Shown one piece after another: positions 53,129 through 61,097 of a stretch of 64,000 bases of DNA; positions within the stretch are counted from its first letter, which is position 1; every line of letters starts with the position of its first letter. Source of the stretch: SZAS-103 sp043747745 (GTDB lineage: Bacteria; Pseudomonadota; Gammaproteobacteria; Xanthomonadales; Xanthomonadaceae); contig JAYTOP010000065.1 of NCBI GenBank assembly GCA_043747745.1, positions 1 to 64,000 on the forward strand. Reading direction: 5' to 3'. The notes under the pieces were generated by a model. The model was not told where the DNA came from and did no database searches. It saw nothing but the letters and a program-made list of their open reading frames with translations. The translations under genes were made by a program, and so were the position numbers.

Positions 53129-54942
53129 CGTGGATTTCCAGCTGCGTCGAACCCGGCCTTCTTGAGCAGGCGCAGGTAGCGCGGGTCGTCGTGGTATTTC
53201 GCGAAGAATGGACTGCGCAGCAGGACCACCGGGTCGCTGCCTCCCGCGTGTTTGTCGATTCGATCTGCTGCGAACAGGAACAGATCGTCGATATGCGAAT
53301 GGAAGACTGTCGCCATGACGAGTCCGGCAGTCCCCAGCGGCTTGAGTAGCTCGGCGTATTGGCCGGGATTGCGCGCTATCGCGACGACAGCATCATGGAT
53401 CGCCAGTTGCCTGGCGATCACCGCCGGGGGCTCGCCTCTGGCAGTCAATGCATTGCGCAGGCTGTCACGCAGATTTTCCGCGTCGTCGATGCGGCCGGTC
53501 CCGATGTAGCAGTAGGACAAATTGTTGACGAGGTAGATGACCTTCGGCGCCAATGCATACCCGGCCTCCATTTGCGCGACGCATTCCTGGTTGCGACCCG
53601 AATAGTCCAACAGATAGCCGTACAGGTTCCGGTACATCGGCGCCATCGGATCCAGGGCGACGGCGCGCTGCGCTGCTTGCAGAGCTTCATCGACGCGGCC
53701 CTGCGTGCCGAGCCAGTCGGTGTAAGCGAAGTAGAACTCCGGGTCGTTCGGGGCCAGCGCCTGCGCGCGCTGGAAGTGCTGTTCGGCCTCTTTCCATCGC
53801 CATTTGTTGGTGTATAGATTGCCGAGCATGATGTGCGCGCTGGCGAGATCGGGTGCCAGTTCCATCGCGCGGTTGCATGCGCTCTCGGCATCGCGTTGGA
53901 ATTGCGGAATTTCGGTTTTGCGGTTTACGGGAAGGTAGAACGGCAAGATGTTCAAACTGCCGCACAAGCCGGCCCAGGCGGGGGCGAATTTCGGATCGCG
54001 CGCAAGGGCCGCGTGATACAACTCGATCGAGCGTTGCACGCCATCACCGCGCTCCCGGTAGGCCGCGCGCGCTTGCAGATACAGCGCGTAGGCTTGCGGA
54101 TCGTCGGTACGCTGGCTGACCAGCGCCGCATCGCCGCCGATGCCCAATGGCAGCTTCAGCGCCTGCGCGATGTCACCCGCGACTTCCGCCTGCAGTGCGA
54201 ACACGTGCTCGAGCTTGCGGTCGTAGGTCTGCGACCAAAGGTGGAAGCCGTTGTCGCTGCGGATCAGCTGCGCGGTGACGCGAACTTCATCGTCCGCCTG
54301 CCGCACCGAACCTTCCAGCACATAGGCCACGCTGAGCATCTTGCCGATCTCGCGCACGTCGTGGCGCTGGCCCTTGAGCGAGAACACCGATGTGCGCGCA
54401 GTGACTTGCAGGTTCGGAACATTGGCGAGCGCGTTCAACAGTTCCTCGGTCATGCCATCCGAAAAATAATCCTGCTTCGGGTCGCCCGACATGTTGAGGA
54501 ACGGCATCACCGCGATGGACTTCGCGTTGATGGCATGCGCGGCCTGTTGCACGGCGGATTTTGCCACCTCTGCCATCTGCACCACTTCGCGCCTCGGCGT
54601 CAGAACGAGCTTGTCGAAGCCGAAGTAGAGCAATGCGAGTGCGAGCACTGCGATGATCGTGCGATCGATGCGGCGTGCGATCTGCGGTGCGATGGATTCC
54701 CCTGGCGTCATCTCGCCGTCGCGCTTCAATCCATCCGGCGTCAACTCGAAGACCCAGCTGAAGATCAGCGTCGGCACGAAACCGACCGCGAGAACGATCA
54801 CGATGCTGCGCGGCAGCCACGCAGGCGCATCGAACATCGGCAACACGGTGCTGGAGACCTGCACGATCAGCCACGCGCCGACCAGATACAGCCCGGCCAT
54901 GCGGATGACATTGCGGCGTTTGAGTTCGGCGATCAACGACAT
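53125..54942 (-). CDS. Array member T1: three-helix TolB-like/TPR protein, first of the series
   Basis: A 605-residue protein at the head of the array. Anchor A2: MSLIAELKRRNVIRMAGLYL with helices at about 17-35, 43-63 and 93-110. The TolB-like part (about 143-280) has SIAVMPFLNMSGDPKQDYF, ALANVPNLQVTARTSVFSLK, GQRHDVREIGKML and YVLEGSVRQADDEVRVTAQL, closest to T9. TPRs follow to about 560 (AHIMLGNLYTNKWRWKEAEQ; HFQRAQALAPNDPEFYFAYT). The start at 54942 matches the family opening; the in-frame extension to 55215 is non-coding in character. The promoter should lie in 54943-55333. Confidence 0.88.
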   Translation of the reverse strand: MSLIAELKRRNVIRMAGLYLVGAWLIVQVSSTVLPMFDAPAWLPRSIVIVLAVGFVPTLIFSWVFELTPDGLKRDGEMTPGESIAPQIARRIDRTIIAVLALALLYFGFDKLVLTPRREVVQMAEVAKSAVQQAAHAINAKSIAVMPFLNMSGDPKQDYFSDGMTEELLNALANVPNLQVTARTSVFSLKGQRHDVREIGKMLSVAYVLEGSVRQADDEVRVTAQLIRSDNGFHLWSQTYDRKLEHVFALQAEVAGDIAQALKLPLGIGGDAALVSQRTDDPQAYALYLQARAAYRERGDGVQRSIELYHAALARDPKFAPAWAGLCGSLNILPFYLPVNRKTEIPQFQRDAESACNRAMELAPDLASAHIMLGNLYTNKWRWKEAEQHFQRAQALAPNDPEFYFAYTDWLGTQGRVDEALQAAQRAVALDPMAPMYRNLYGYLLDYSGRNQECVAQMEAGYALAPKVIYLVNNLSYCYIGTGRIDDAENLRDSLRNALTARGEPPAVIARQLAIHDAVVAIARNPGQYAELLKPLGTAGLVMATVFHSHIDDLFLFAADRIDKHAGGSDPVVLLRSPFFAKYHDDPRYLRLLKKAGFDAAGNPR

Positions 54943-55333
54943 CCAGCAGCCCCATGGCCGCGTTCGATCGACGCGGTCTGAAGTCGTGGAGCATGCCAGA
55001 AAGCCGGGAAAGGAACGAAGGATGTCGCCGATCGCTGTCGCAGCGTGGAATCGGCGGACGGCGTGTCCAACTCGGCCGGGGAAGCGTTCGCCGAAAAATT
55101 TTGCGAACTGTTCAACGATGCAAGTGCTTGAACTGCCGACCCACATAACACCCGGTTCATTGCAGTGCGCGTAACGTCGTACCCAGCGGTGAAGCACGAA
55201 TCGTACGGCGCGCACCGGATGGTACCGCCAGTTTTGCCGCTATCTTCCAGTCGTGCCGGTCGCGCAATACGGCCCCTGCCTGACAACGCATCGTCAGCAT
55301 TTCGACTGGTAAATCATGCAACAAGGAGTGCAC
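54943..55333. other. Divergent intergenic region, presumed array promoter
   Basis: These 391 bases separate the start of T1 from the small four-helix protein gene on the other strand. Both transcription starts should lie here. I see no confident -35/-10 pair or operator. A weak inverted repeat, CTGAC-N8-GTCAG, lies at about 55280-55297. Long overlapping frames on both strands look like shadows. Confidence 0.5.
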
Positions 55334-55780
55334 ATGAACCATAGCAATCACATCCTCAACGACCTCGTCTCCGCGACCCGTGACGGCAAGAGCTTCTACG
55401 AACTTGCCGCGACCAAGGTCGACAGCCCTGAACTCAAGGCGCTGTTCGCCCGCCTAGCGAAGGTGAAGGGCGACATCGTCCAAGGGCTCTCGAACGAACT
55501 CCGCGCGGTTGGCGAAACGCCCGCCGAGACCGGCACATGGACCGGCGATTTCAGCAAGCTCTATAGCGAGGTTCGCGCCCTTCTCGGCGACAAGAACTAC
55601 GCCTATGTGGCCCAGCTCGAAGAGTCCGAAGACCGCCTGATGAAGGCGTTCGATAAGGCGCTGAACGACACCGACACGTCGGCGAGTGCGCACACCATCA
55701 TCACCCGCTACCTGCCGGAAGTGCGCAGCTGCCACGACATCATGCGGTTGCAGAAGGTGGCACTGAAGAAAGCCGCCTGA
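55334..55780 (+). CDS. PA2169-type four-helix-bundle protein (DUF2383)
   Basis: A 148-residue helical, ferritin-like fold protein of the DUF2383/PA2169 group, often induced by stress and of unknown function. HILNDLVSATRDGKSFYELA opens the family and ALFARLAKVKGDIVQGLSNE follows. Carboxylates and histidines are spaced as in ferritin-like proteins, but metal binding is not proven for the group. AAGGAG lies five bases before ATG 55334; the six-residue longer start has none. Confidence 0.88.
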   Translation: MNHSNHILNDLVSATRDGKSFYELAATKVDSPELKALFARLAKVKGDIVQGLSNELRAVGETPAETGTWTGDFSKLYSEVRALLGDKNYAYVAQLEESEDRLMKAFDKALNDTDTSASAHTIITRYLPEVRSCHDIMRLQKVALKKAA

Positions 55781-55805
55781 TCGATCGCATCAAGGTTGCT
55801 TGCAT

Positions 55806-55838
55806 GGCCCGACCGGAGCGATCCGGCCGGGCCTTTTC
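55806..55838 (+). terminator. Rho-independent terminator
   Basis: GGCCCGACCGGA pairs with TCCGGCCGGGCC (one mismatch) around GCGA and is followed by TTTTCGTT. It lies 25 nt after the DUF2383 gene. Confidence 0.85.
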
Positions 55839-56047
55839 GTTATAGTTCACTTCGATCGTCATTTTTTTCTCTGAATGCATGGCAGCAGCCCGTACTGGTT
55901 TGAACTTAACAAGATGTTAGATCGTCGGGCTATTGCTGCCGGGACTTTCTCCGGATTCACGCGCGGCTGTCCATAGTATGTCGGTCGGCGATTTCCAATG
56001 GGCAGCTCGTAGCCGGCAGCGAGGCCCAAACCTACAAGGAGTTCAAC

Positions 56048-56668
56048 ATGACGGACCAGTATCAGAAGGATCTCGATAGCGCCGTAAAGGATCGCAACAA
56101 TGCCCAGGCCAACGCCGCCAGGGAACGCATGCAGGCAGAAGAGAAACACATCAAGGCGGCGGAGAACGCCGACATGACCTTCGTGAAGGAAGTCGACAAG
56201 GCCGAAGCCAAGGCGATGAACCGCGACCCGGTGACGGGGAGCCCGGGCTCCCATCCTGTCGGAACTGGAATCGGTACGACCGGTGGTGCGATCGCTGGCA
56301 TTGCCATCGGTTCTTTTGCCGGACCCTTGGGGACCGCAATCGGCGGAGTGGTTGGCGCGATCATCGGCGCAGCCGCCGGCCACAGCGCTGGCGAAGCAGT
56401 CAACCCCACCGCCGAGGAAACCTATTGGCGCGACGCATATGTCCGTGAGCCGTATTTCAACGCGAACCACGGTTACGACGACTACGCTCCGGCGTACAAG
56501 GCGGGTTACATGTATCGCAGCGAATATGGCGACCGCACATGGGAGCAGGCCGAGCCAGAATTGCAGTCGCATTGGGAAAGCAACCGGGCGGCATCGCGCC
56601 TGCAGTGGGCCGAGGCCCGAGACGCAACCCGCGCCGCATGGGATCGCGCCGACAAGAACAGCCGCTGA
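56048..56668 (+). CDS. Glycine-zipper protein, probable stress-related
   Basis: A 206-residue protein. A charged helical N-terminal half (1-60, rich in Glu/Lys/Ala) leads to a glycine-zipper segment of about 55 residues: GTGIGTTGGAIAGIAIGSFA then GPLGTAIGGVVGAIIGAAAG. The C-terminal part has YWRDAYVREPYF and WEQAEPELQSHWES, typical of uncharacterised proteins found with CsbD- and PRC-barrel-type stress genes. No signal peptide. AAGGAG precedes the ATG. The following small genes may be co-expressed. Confidence 0.8.
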   Translation: MTDQYQKDLDSAVKDRNNAQANAARERMQAEEKHIKAAENADMTFVKEVDKAEAKAMNRDPVTGSPGSHPVGTGIGTTGGAIAGIAIGSFAGPLGTAIGGVVGAIIGAAAGHSAGEAVNPTAEETYWRDAYVREPYFNANHGYDDYAPAYKAGYMYRSEYGDRTWEQAEPELQSHWESNRAASRLQWAEARDATRAAWDRADKNSR

Positions 56669-56707
56669 GCCGCGAACATACCCGTTGTTTGATTCCATGG
56701 AGTGGAC

Positions 56708-56941
56708 ATGACTGACGAACGCAACATCGCACACGACAAGAAAGTCGCGAATGACAAGAAGTCCCACGGTGAGCACGTGGTTGAGAACGCAGCGGTTGTG
56801 CCGCAACCTGGCAAAAAACCGCATCTCATTGACGACGATACCGGACCGAGCAACAGTGTCGCGAAGGACATGTACAAGCACGGCGAAGAGCCACGCGTGC
56901 ATCGCGATGACGGGAAGGACGACGAAGCAGCCAACACTTAG
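56708..56941 (+). CDS. Small hydrophilic protein
   Basis: A 77-residue highly charged protein starting MTDERNIAHDKKVANDKKSH, with KKPHLIDDDTGPSNSVAKDM near the middle. It has no hydrophobic segment and is probably disordered. GGAG lies five bases before ATG 56708. It is 39 nt after the glycine-zipper gene and ends before a terminator, so the two likely form a transcript. Function unknown. Confidence 0.7.
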   Translation: MTDERNIAHDKKVANDKKSHGEHVVENAAVVPQPGKKPHLIDDDTGPSNSVAKDMYKHGEEPRVHRDDGKDDEAANT

Positions 56942-56980
56942 CTCCGGACTCCGAAAGGAGATCGCTGGAAAAAATCAGAA

Positions 56981-57006
56981 CGCCGCTCACGTTGAGCGGC
57001 GTTTTT
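56981..57006 (+). terminator. Rho-independent terminator
   Basis: A perfect 9-bp stem CGCCGCTCA/TGAGCGGCG with a CGT loop and TTTTT directly after it. Confidence 0.92.
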
Positions 57007-57278
57007 CATGATTGCGCGCGGGAGATGCCGCAAGTGGCTTGTCGTCGCCACGATTCCGGTCTGAAAGGAAACACCGTACAGATACGCAGACACTCAGCGT
57101 ATTTCACCGACTGTATACGCTTGCATAGCGATGTCTTAACCAAACGTGTTTTATCGTAAAGCCGTTCTGCATGACGCAAGACTTGGCGAACAAGACTTGG
57201 CGAAAAGGATGCGCCAAACAAGGAAGTACTCCTGCGCCGGTTATCTACCCCCAGCCCGGCACATCATTGGAGAAGATC

Positions 57279-57476
57279 ATGGGACAAAAGCACAACCCTG
57301 CAGATCACAGTGCGCAGCGGACGCGCGCGCGCACCAGCGAGGACCGCATGGATGCGAACGGCAAGGATGTGAACCAGAAGGAACCGGATCAACATCACGC
57401 TGGGCATCGGCAGTCAGGCGGGAGTGCCGGCAAGCACGCAACGAGCAAACCGGCTCCCCGCAAACAGCACTGCTGA
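57279..57476 (+). CDS. Small hydrophilic protein
   Basis: A 65-residue histidine-, lysine- and glutamine-rich protein starting MGQKHNPADHSAQRTRARTS and ending PRKQHC. GGAGAAGATC precedes ATG 57279; the longer reading frame upstream has no site. It is probably disordered. Function unknown; it resembles the neighbouring small charged proteins in style, not in sequence. Confidence 0.6.
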   Translation: MGQKHNPADHSAQRTRARTSEDRMDANGKDVNQKEPDQHHAGHRQSGGSAGKHATSKPAPRKQHC

Positions 57477-57569
57477 TGCAAACGGGTTCAGGATGAACCT
57501 GACGGCACGTCCGCGATCCCTGTCGCGGGCGTGTTTCTTTTCTACATAGAAAAACCATGGAGGTGCGCG

Positions 57570-57752
57570 ATGCCACGCGGCGACAAATCCAGCTACACAG
57601 ACAAGCAGAAGCGCCAGGCCGAACACATCGAAGAGAGCGAGGAAGCGAGCGGCAAGTCGAAGAAGACCGCCGAACGCATTGCCTGGGCGACGGTCAACAA
57701 GCAGGATGGAGGTGGGAAGAAACCATCTGCGAAAAAATCGGCAGCGAAGTAA
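57570..57752 (+). CDS. Small conserved protein (plasmid-stabilisation-like, KGG-rich)
   Basis: A 60-residue protein starting MPRGDKSSYTDKQKRQAEHI, continuing EESEEASGKSKKTAERIAWA and TVNKQDGGGKK. This is a widespread short family often annotated as plasmid stabilisation protein, without evidence for that role. GGAGGTG lies six bases before the ATG. It is basic and Lys-rich at the C terminus. Confidence 0.85.
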   Translation: MPRGDKSSYTDKQKRQAEHIEESEEASGKSKKTAERIAWATVNKQDGGGKKPSAKKSAAK

Positions 57753-57793
57753 TCGATCATCGATGCGTCGCGTCGGCACCAAACGGCAACCAC

Positions 57794-59551
57794 TCAATCC
57801 GGCATGGCGAGATGTTCCAGCGTCATCGTCTTGCCCCCGCGCGGCACAGTTGCGATGACCGCATCGCTGGGTAACGGCTTCGACGCATCATCGAGATGCG
57901 CCGCGACGCGATCGAGCGCCGCATACACATACGGCAATAGCGGCAGGTAGCGCGCGCCGCAGTCCGGCAACGCAAGGAATGCGTCGAAGTGCTGCACGTT
58001 GCGTACTTGCCAATAGCGCACATCGCGACCGGCTGCCTGCGCAGCGGCAACATACGGATCACTGCTGAAAGCTGGAGGTATCACGCCATCGTCGGTGCCG
58101 TGGATGACGATGACCGGCAAGTTTTTGTGCGGCAGAGATGCGGCCGTCGCGGCAATCCCTTTGCGTACGCGATCGGCATCGACGCCCTGCCCGTCCCAAA
58201 GCGCACGCAGGCATTGCACGCCGGGCAACGCGAAGTCGGGCGCAGTGCGTCTCATATCGGTCATGCCGACGCCTGCAGCCGGCGGAATGCCGCTCGCGTC
58301 GGCCCACCATGCGCTGCGTTCGACATCCGTCGCTGCACGCGTCGAGAAGTCTGGATTCTGCGCAGAGAAACCATAGCCGCAGGGATGTTCGTCCACGCCG
58401 TAGCGCCCGTACGACGAGGCATACGTCACTGCGACCGCACGCCAGAGGTCGAAGTCGACCGACAGCGCACCGGCATGCAGTGCGGCATCGGTCCAGCCGT
58501 CGGCTCGCAACAATGCATGCGCGGAAGCAGCCTGCGCCTGCGTATCCGCGCCATCCAGCACTCCGGCTGCTGCAAGGGCAGCGCAACGCAATGCGCCGAG
58601 TGCTTTCGCATGCACCGACAACGGCGACTGCGGCAGATCCTGCATGTCGAGAAGGGCGCAAGGCATCAGCAATGCCGCTTGCGTGCTGTAGTCGTAGAGT
58701 GGACGTGCGCCAGCGACGGACACATTCGGTTCGCCTGCAACGATCGCACCCAGCCATTTTTCGCCGGGAACATGTCCATCCAGTTCCGCTGCGCGCAGCA
58801 CCGCGCCACCGCCATTGGAAATGCCGACAGCGATCACGCGCGTGTTGGAGAAAGTGAAAGGTGCGGATTGCGGAAACATCTCGTCCAGGGATTGAAGCGC
58901 GAACTCCGCCGCCTGTTTGACATGCCGACCCCAATCGGCCTCCGGGTTGTCCTGCGAATGCGCGTGCTTGAACGCAACACCGGAACGTACGCCCGGTGCA
59001 TACGGCACGAAAGCGAGTGGATTGTTGCCAGAATCAGGAGCCGCGTCCGCGCCGATGCTGCCGTCCACGCGCGGACCGCTGCGTGTATCGAGATCGAAAT
59101 AATCGCTGCCCGCACCCTTGTCGGTGTATGCGACAGCACAACCCTTCGGCAATCCCCACGCGCCGGCCACGGCAATCGCGCCGTAGATGCCGCGCGAACC
59201 AGACGATGCGGTCACCACGATGCAACGCGTGTGCGTATCGAACGCATCCGGCACCTGCACGAGTACGCGATGCGCATGCTGCGCACCGACTACTTTCGCA
59301 AACGCGCTGAACGCGCGGCCGGGGACATTCGCCGTGCTTCCATACAACTCGCCGTAGCCGCCGCCCGGCGACAGATCGGCGATGCCGCGCCAGTTGCTCC
59401 AGATCGCACGTCGGCGCAGTTCGATCGGCGTCGGATGCGCTGCGTCCACGAACGCAGGAGGCACCATCGCGCGCAGGCCATCAATGCCGAGGCCCGCGGT
59501 CAGCAGGTCGTCGTCGTCGCGATGCGTGGTGGTGCGTTGCGCTGTGAACAT
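57794..59551 (-). CDS. D-(-)-3-hydroxybutyrate oligomer hydrolase
   Basis: A 585-residue alpha/beta hydrolase of the 3HB-oligomer hydrolase family that cleaves oligomers released from poly(3-hydroxybutyrate). The nucleophile elbow is VGISNGGG (S245), HGTDDGVIPP supplies the acid region and VQHFDAFLAL the histidine. TASSGSRGIYGAIAVAGAWG and AYTDKGAGSDY are family segments. No signal peptide, so it is intracellular, as expected for mobilising stored polymer. GAGG lies seven bases before ATG 59551. It is divergent from 3-hydroxybutyrate dehydrogenase, the next step of the pathway. Confidence 0.9.
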   Translation of the reverse strand: MFTAQRTTTHRDDDDLLTAGLGIDGLRAMVPPAFVDAAHPTPIELRRRAIWSNWRGIADLSPGGGYGELYGSTANVPGRAFSAFAKVVGAQHAHRVLVQVPDAFDTHTRCIVVTASSGSRGIYGAIAVAGAWGLPKGCAVAYTDKGAGSDYFDLDTRSGPRVDGSIGADAAPDSGNNPLAFVPYAPGVRSGVAFKHAHSQDNPEADWGRHVKQAAEFALQSLDEMFPQSAPFTFSNTRVIAVGISNGGGAVLRAAELDGHVPGEKWLGAIVAGEPNVSVAGARPLYDYSTQAALLMPCALLDMQDLPQSPLSVHAKALGALRCAALAAAGVLDGADTQAQAASAHALLRADGWTDAALHAGALSVDFDLWRAVAVTYASSYGRYGVDEHPCGYGFSAQNPDFSTRAATDVERSAWWADASGIPPAAGVGMTDMRRTAPDFALPGVQCLRALWDGQGVDADRVRKGIAATAASLPHKNLPVIVIHGTDDGVIPPAFSSDPYVAAAQAAGRDVRYWQVRNVQHFDAFLALPDCGARYLPLLPYVYAALDRVAAHLDDASKPLPSDAVIATVPRGGKTMTLEHLAMPD

Positions 59552-59602
59552 GGCGGTTCCTCGATGGATTCGGCACTCAGCGTATGTCGACTGCTTCCGA
59601 TC

Positions 59603-59629
59603 ATGGTTCGACAGGCTCACCACGAACGG
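59603..59629. repeat. 27-bp dispersed repeat with two decayed copies beside it
   Basis: ATGGTTCGACAGGCTCACC followed by ACGAACGG, an imperfect GTTCG...CGAAC hairpin. Shortened copies (CTCACCACGAACG type) follow at about 59640-59685. An identical 27-mer occurs at 61040-61066 in the same orientation. I recall this motif as a common intergenic repeat in proteobacteria, often mistranslated as MVRQAHHER or VSLSNH. Confidence 0.85.
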
Positions 59630-59782
59630 AAATCTATCAGTTCACCACGACCGGAAATCCATAAGCTCACCACGAACGCAGGTCGACAGGATCGCAGCGC
59701 GTTGGGAGCATGTTGTCGTCCAGAGCACACCGACACAACGTCCTGTTACGCTGACTGCCCATCGTCACATGGCGGATCGGCC

Positions 59783-60547
59783 ATGACCGCACGCTGCATC
59801 CTGATCACGGGCGCCGCGAGTGGTATCGGCGCTGGCATTGCGGGCGAACTCGCGGCCGCGGGCCACCACGTCGTTGTCACCGACCTCGCACTCGATGCCG
59901 CCGAGGCGGTCGTTGCGCGGATCCTTGCCGCTGACGGTTCGGCCGAGGCGCTCGCGCTCGACATCACCTCCGACGCCAGTGTCGACGCGGCGCTCAAGGC
60001 GGTATCGCGTCCGGTCGACGTACTGGTCAACAATGCCGGGCTGCAATACATCGCGCCGCTCGAGGAGTTTCCGATTGCTACATGGGATTCACTGATCCAG
60101 GTGATGCTCGTTGGCGTGGCCCGATTGACGCGCGCGGTGCTGCCCGGCATGCGCGCCCGCTGCTTCGGACGCATCGTCAACATCGGATCGATCCATTCGC
60201 TGGTGGCGAGTCCGTACAAGAGCGCGTATGTCGCGGCCAAGCATGGCCTGATCGGCTTCTCCAAGGTCGTCGCGCTCGAAACCGCAGATTCCGACATCAC
60301 CATCAACACGATTTGTCCGTCTTACGTGAAGACGTCGCTGGTCGACAAACAGATCGCCGACCAGGCGCGCACGCGCGGTATCCCGGAATCGCAGGTGGTC
60401 AGTCAGGTGATGCTCAAGCCGATGCCGAAAGGCGTGTTCATCGGATTCGACGAAATCGCCGGGATCGCCGCGTTCCTGATCTCGCCGCCCGCGCGCAATA
60501 TCACCGGGCACACCATCAAAGTCGATGGCGGGTGGACGATCCAGTAA
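59783..60547 (+). CDS. bdhA: 3-hydroxybutyrate dehydrogenase (SDR family)
   Basis: A 254-residue short-chain dehydrogenase that should oxidise D-3-hydroxybutyrate to acetoacetate with NAD+. The cofactor motif is TGAASGIG (10-16), followed by LVNNAGLQ and the catalytic S136, Y149 and K153 in NIGSIHS and YVAAKHG. The segment IHSLVASPYKSAYVAAKHGL and the C terminus GHTIKVDGGWTIQ are those of 3HB dehydrogenases. It is divergent from the 3HB oligomer hydrolase with 231 nt between starts. Confidence 0.93.
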   Translation: MTARCILITGAASGIGAGIAGELAAAGHHVVVTDLALDAAEAVVARILAADGSAEALALDITSDASVDAALKAVSRPVDVLVNNAGLQYIAPLEEFPIATWDSLIQVMLVGVARLTRAVLPGMRARCFGRIVNIGSIHSLVASPYKSAYVAAKHGLIGFSKVVALETADSDITINTICPSYVKTSLVDKQIADQARTRGIPESQVVSQVMLKPMPKGVFIGFDEIAGIAAFLISPPARNITGHTIKVDGGWTIQ

Positions 60548-60583
60548 TGCCGATGCCCGCATGCCGAGCGACGGCGGCGAATC

Positions 60584-61039
60584 TCACTGCAACGCGATCG
60601 AAGGCCACGGCCACCAGCCAGCACCGGTTGCGGCGTAGCGATCGGCAGCCTGTTCGAATCGGTTGTGCGGCGAGATGCCGCCGCACAGGAAATAGAGCGG
60701 CAGGAAGAAAACCCCGAGCGCCATCGCTTGGTAGACATGCGCGCGTTCGTGGTTGCCGAGGCGATGCAAAACCTTGCCTGGTGGACACAACCCGAAGCGT
60801 TCGGCGTAGCTGCGGCACGCGCCGTCGAGCGTGGCGTACGTGCACAGGATCGTATTGCCCAAGGTCAGAGCGCCACCGGGCCCCCACGGACAATCCAGGA
60901 ATACCAGCGCGCCGTCGCTCATGCTCAAGCGCGCGCCGAACAGCAGCGAAGGCAGGCCGAGCAGCAGGCCCGCCAATGTGTTTGGAAGTGCCCAAAGCAC
61001 ACCGACCAGAAACAGAATTGCGCCGAGGCTTCTCCGCAC
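60584..61039 (-). CDS. Membrane protein with HExxH and ExxAD motifs, uncharacterised
   Basis: A 151-residue protein with an N-terminal hydrophobic stretch (ILFLVGVLWALPNTLAGLLL) and a second one (MALGVFFLPLYFL). Between them, GNHERAHVYQ contains HExxH (97-101), and 27 residues later FEQAADRYA contains ExxAD (E129). This is the zinc-ligand layout of gluzincin metalloproteases, in an unusually short protein. I recall similar unnamed Xanthomonadales proteins. The start is GTG 61039; a longer frame would extend into the 27-bp repeat. Confidence 0.65.
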   Translation of the reverse strand: MRRSLGAILFLVGVLWALPNTLAGLLLGLPSLLFGARLSMSDGALVFLDCPWGPGGALTLGNTILCTYATLDGACRSYAERFGLCPPGKVLHRLGNHERAHVYQAMALGVFFLPLYFLCGGISPHNRFEQAADRYAATGAGWWPWPSIALQ

Positions 61040-61066
61040 ATGGTTCGACAGGCTCACCACGAACGG
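61040..61066. repeat. 27-bp dispersed repeat, second copy
   Basis: Exact copy of the 27-mer at 59603-59629, same orientation, 1437 bp away. The two copies flank bdhA and the HExxH membrane protein gene. It lies between the start of that gene and the end of phaC. Confidence 0.85.
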
Positions 61067-61097
61067 AGAATCCAGCTCAGACCCAAAAAATGCAGAA

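Noticed and set aside
37194..53179. Several 270-550-residue plus-strand frames opposite the TPR array
   Set aside because: They recur at equivalent positions because they mirror paralogous genes; they lack ribosome-binding sites and recognisable domains.
34216..54942. Adenylate cyclase or winged-helix (CadC-like) regulators in the array
   Set aside because: COG5616 domains often follow cyclase or HTH domains, but here only three membrane helices precede the TolB-like part and no such motif is present.
57989..59760. Very long plus-strand open frame upstream of bdhA
   Set aside because: It is antisense to the 3HB oligomer hydrolase and Arg/Ala-rich without domain similarity; only the last 254 codons (bdhA) are real.
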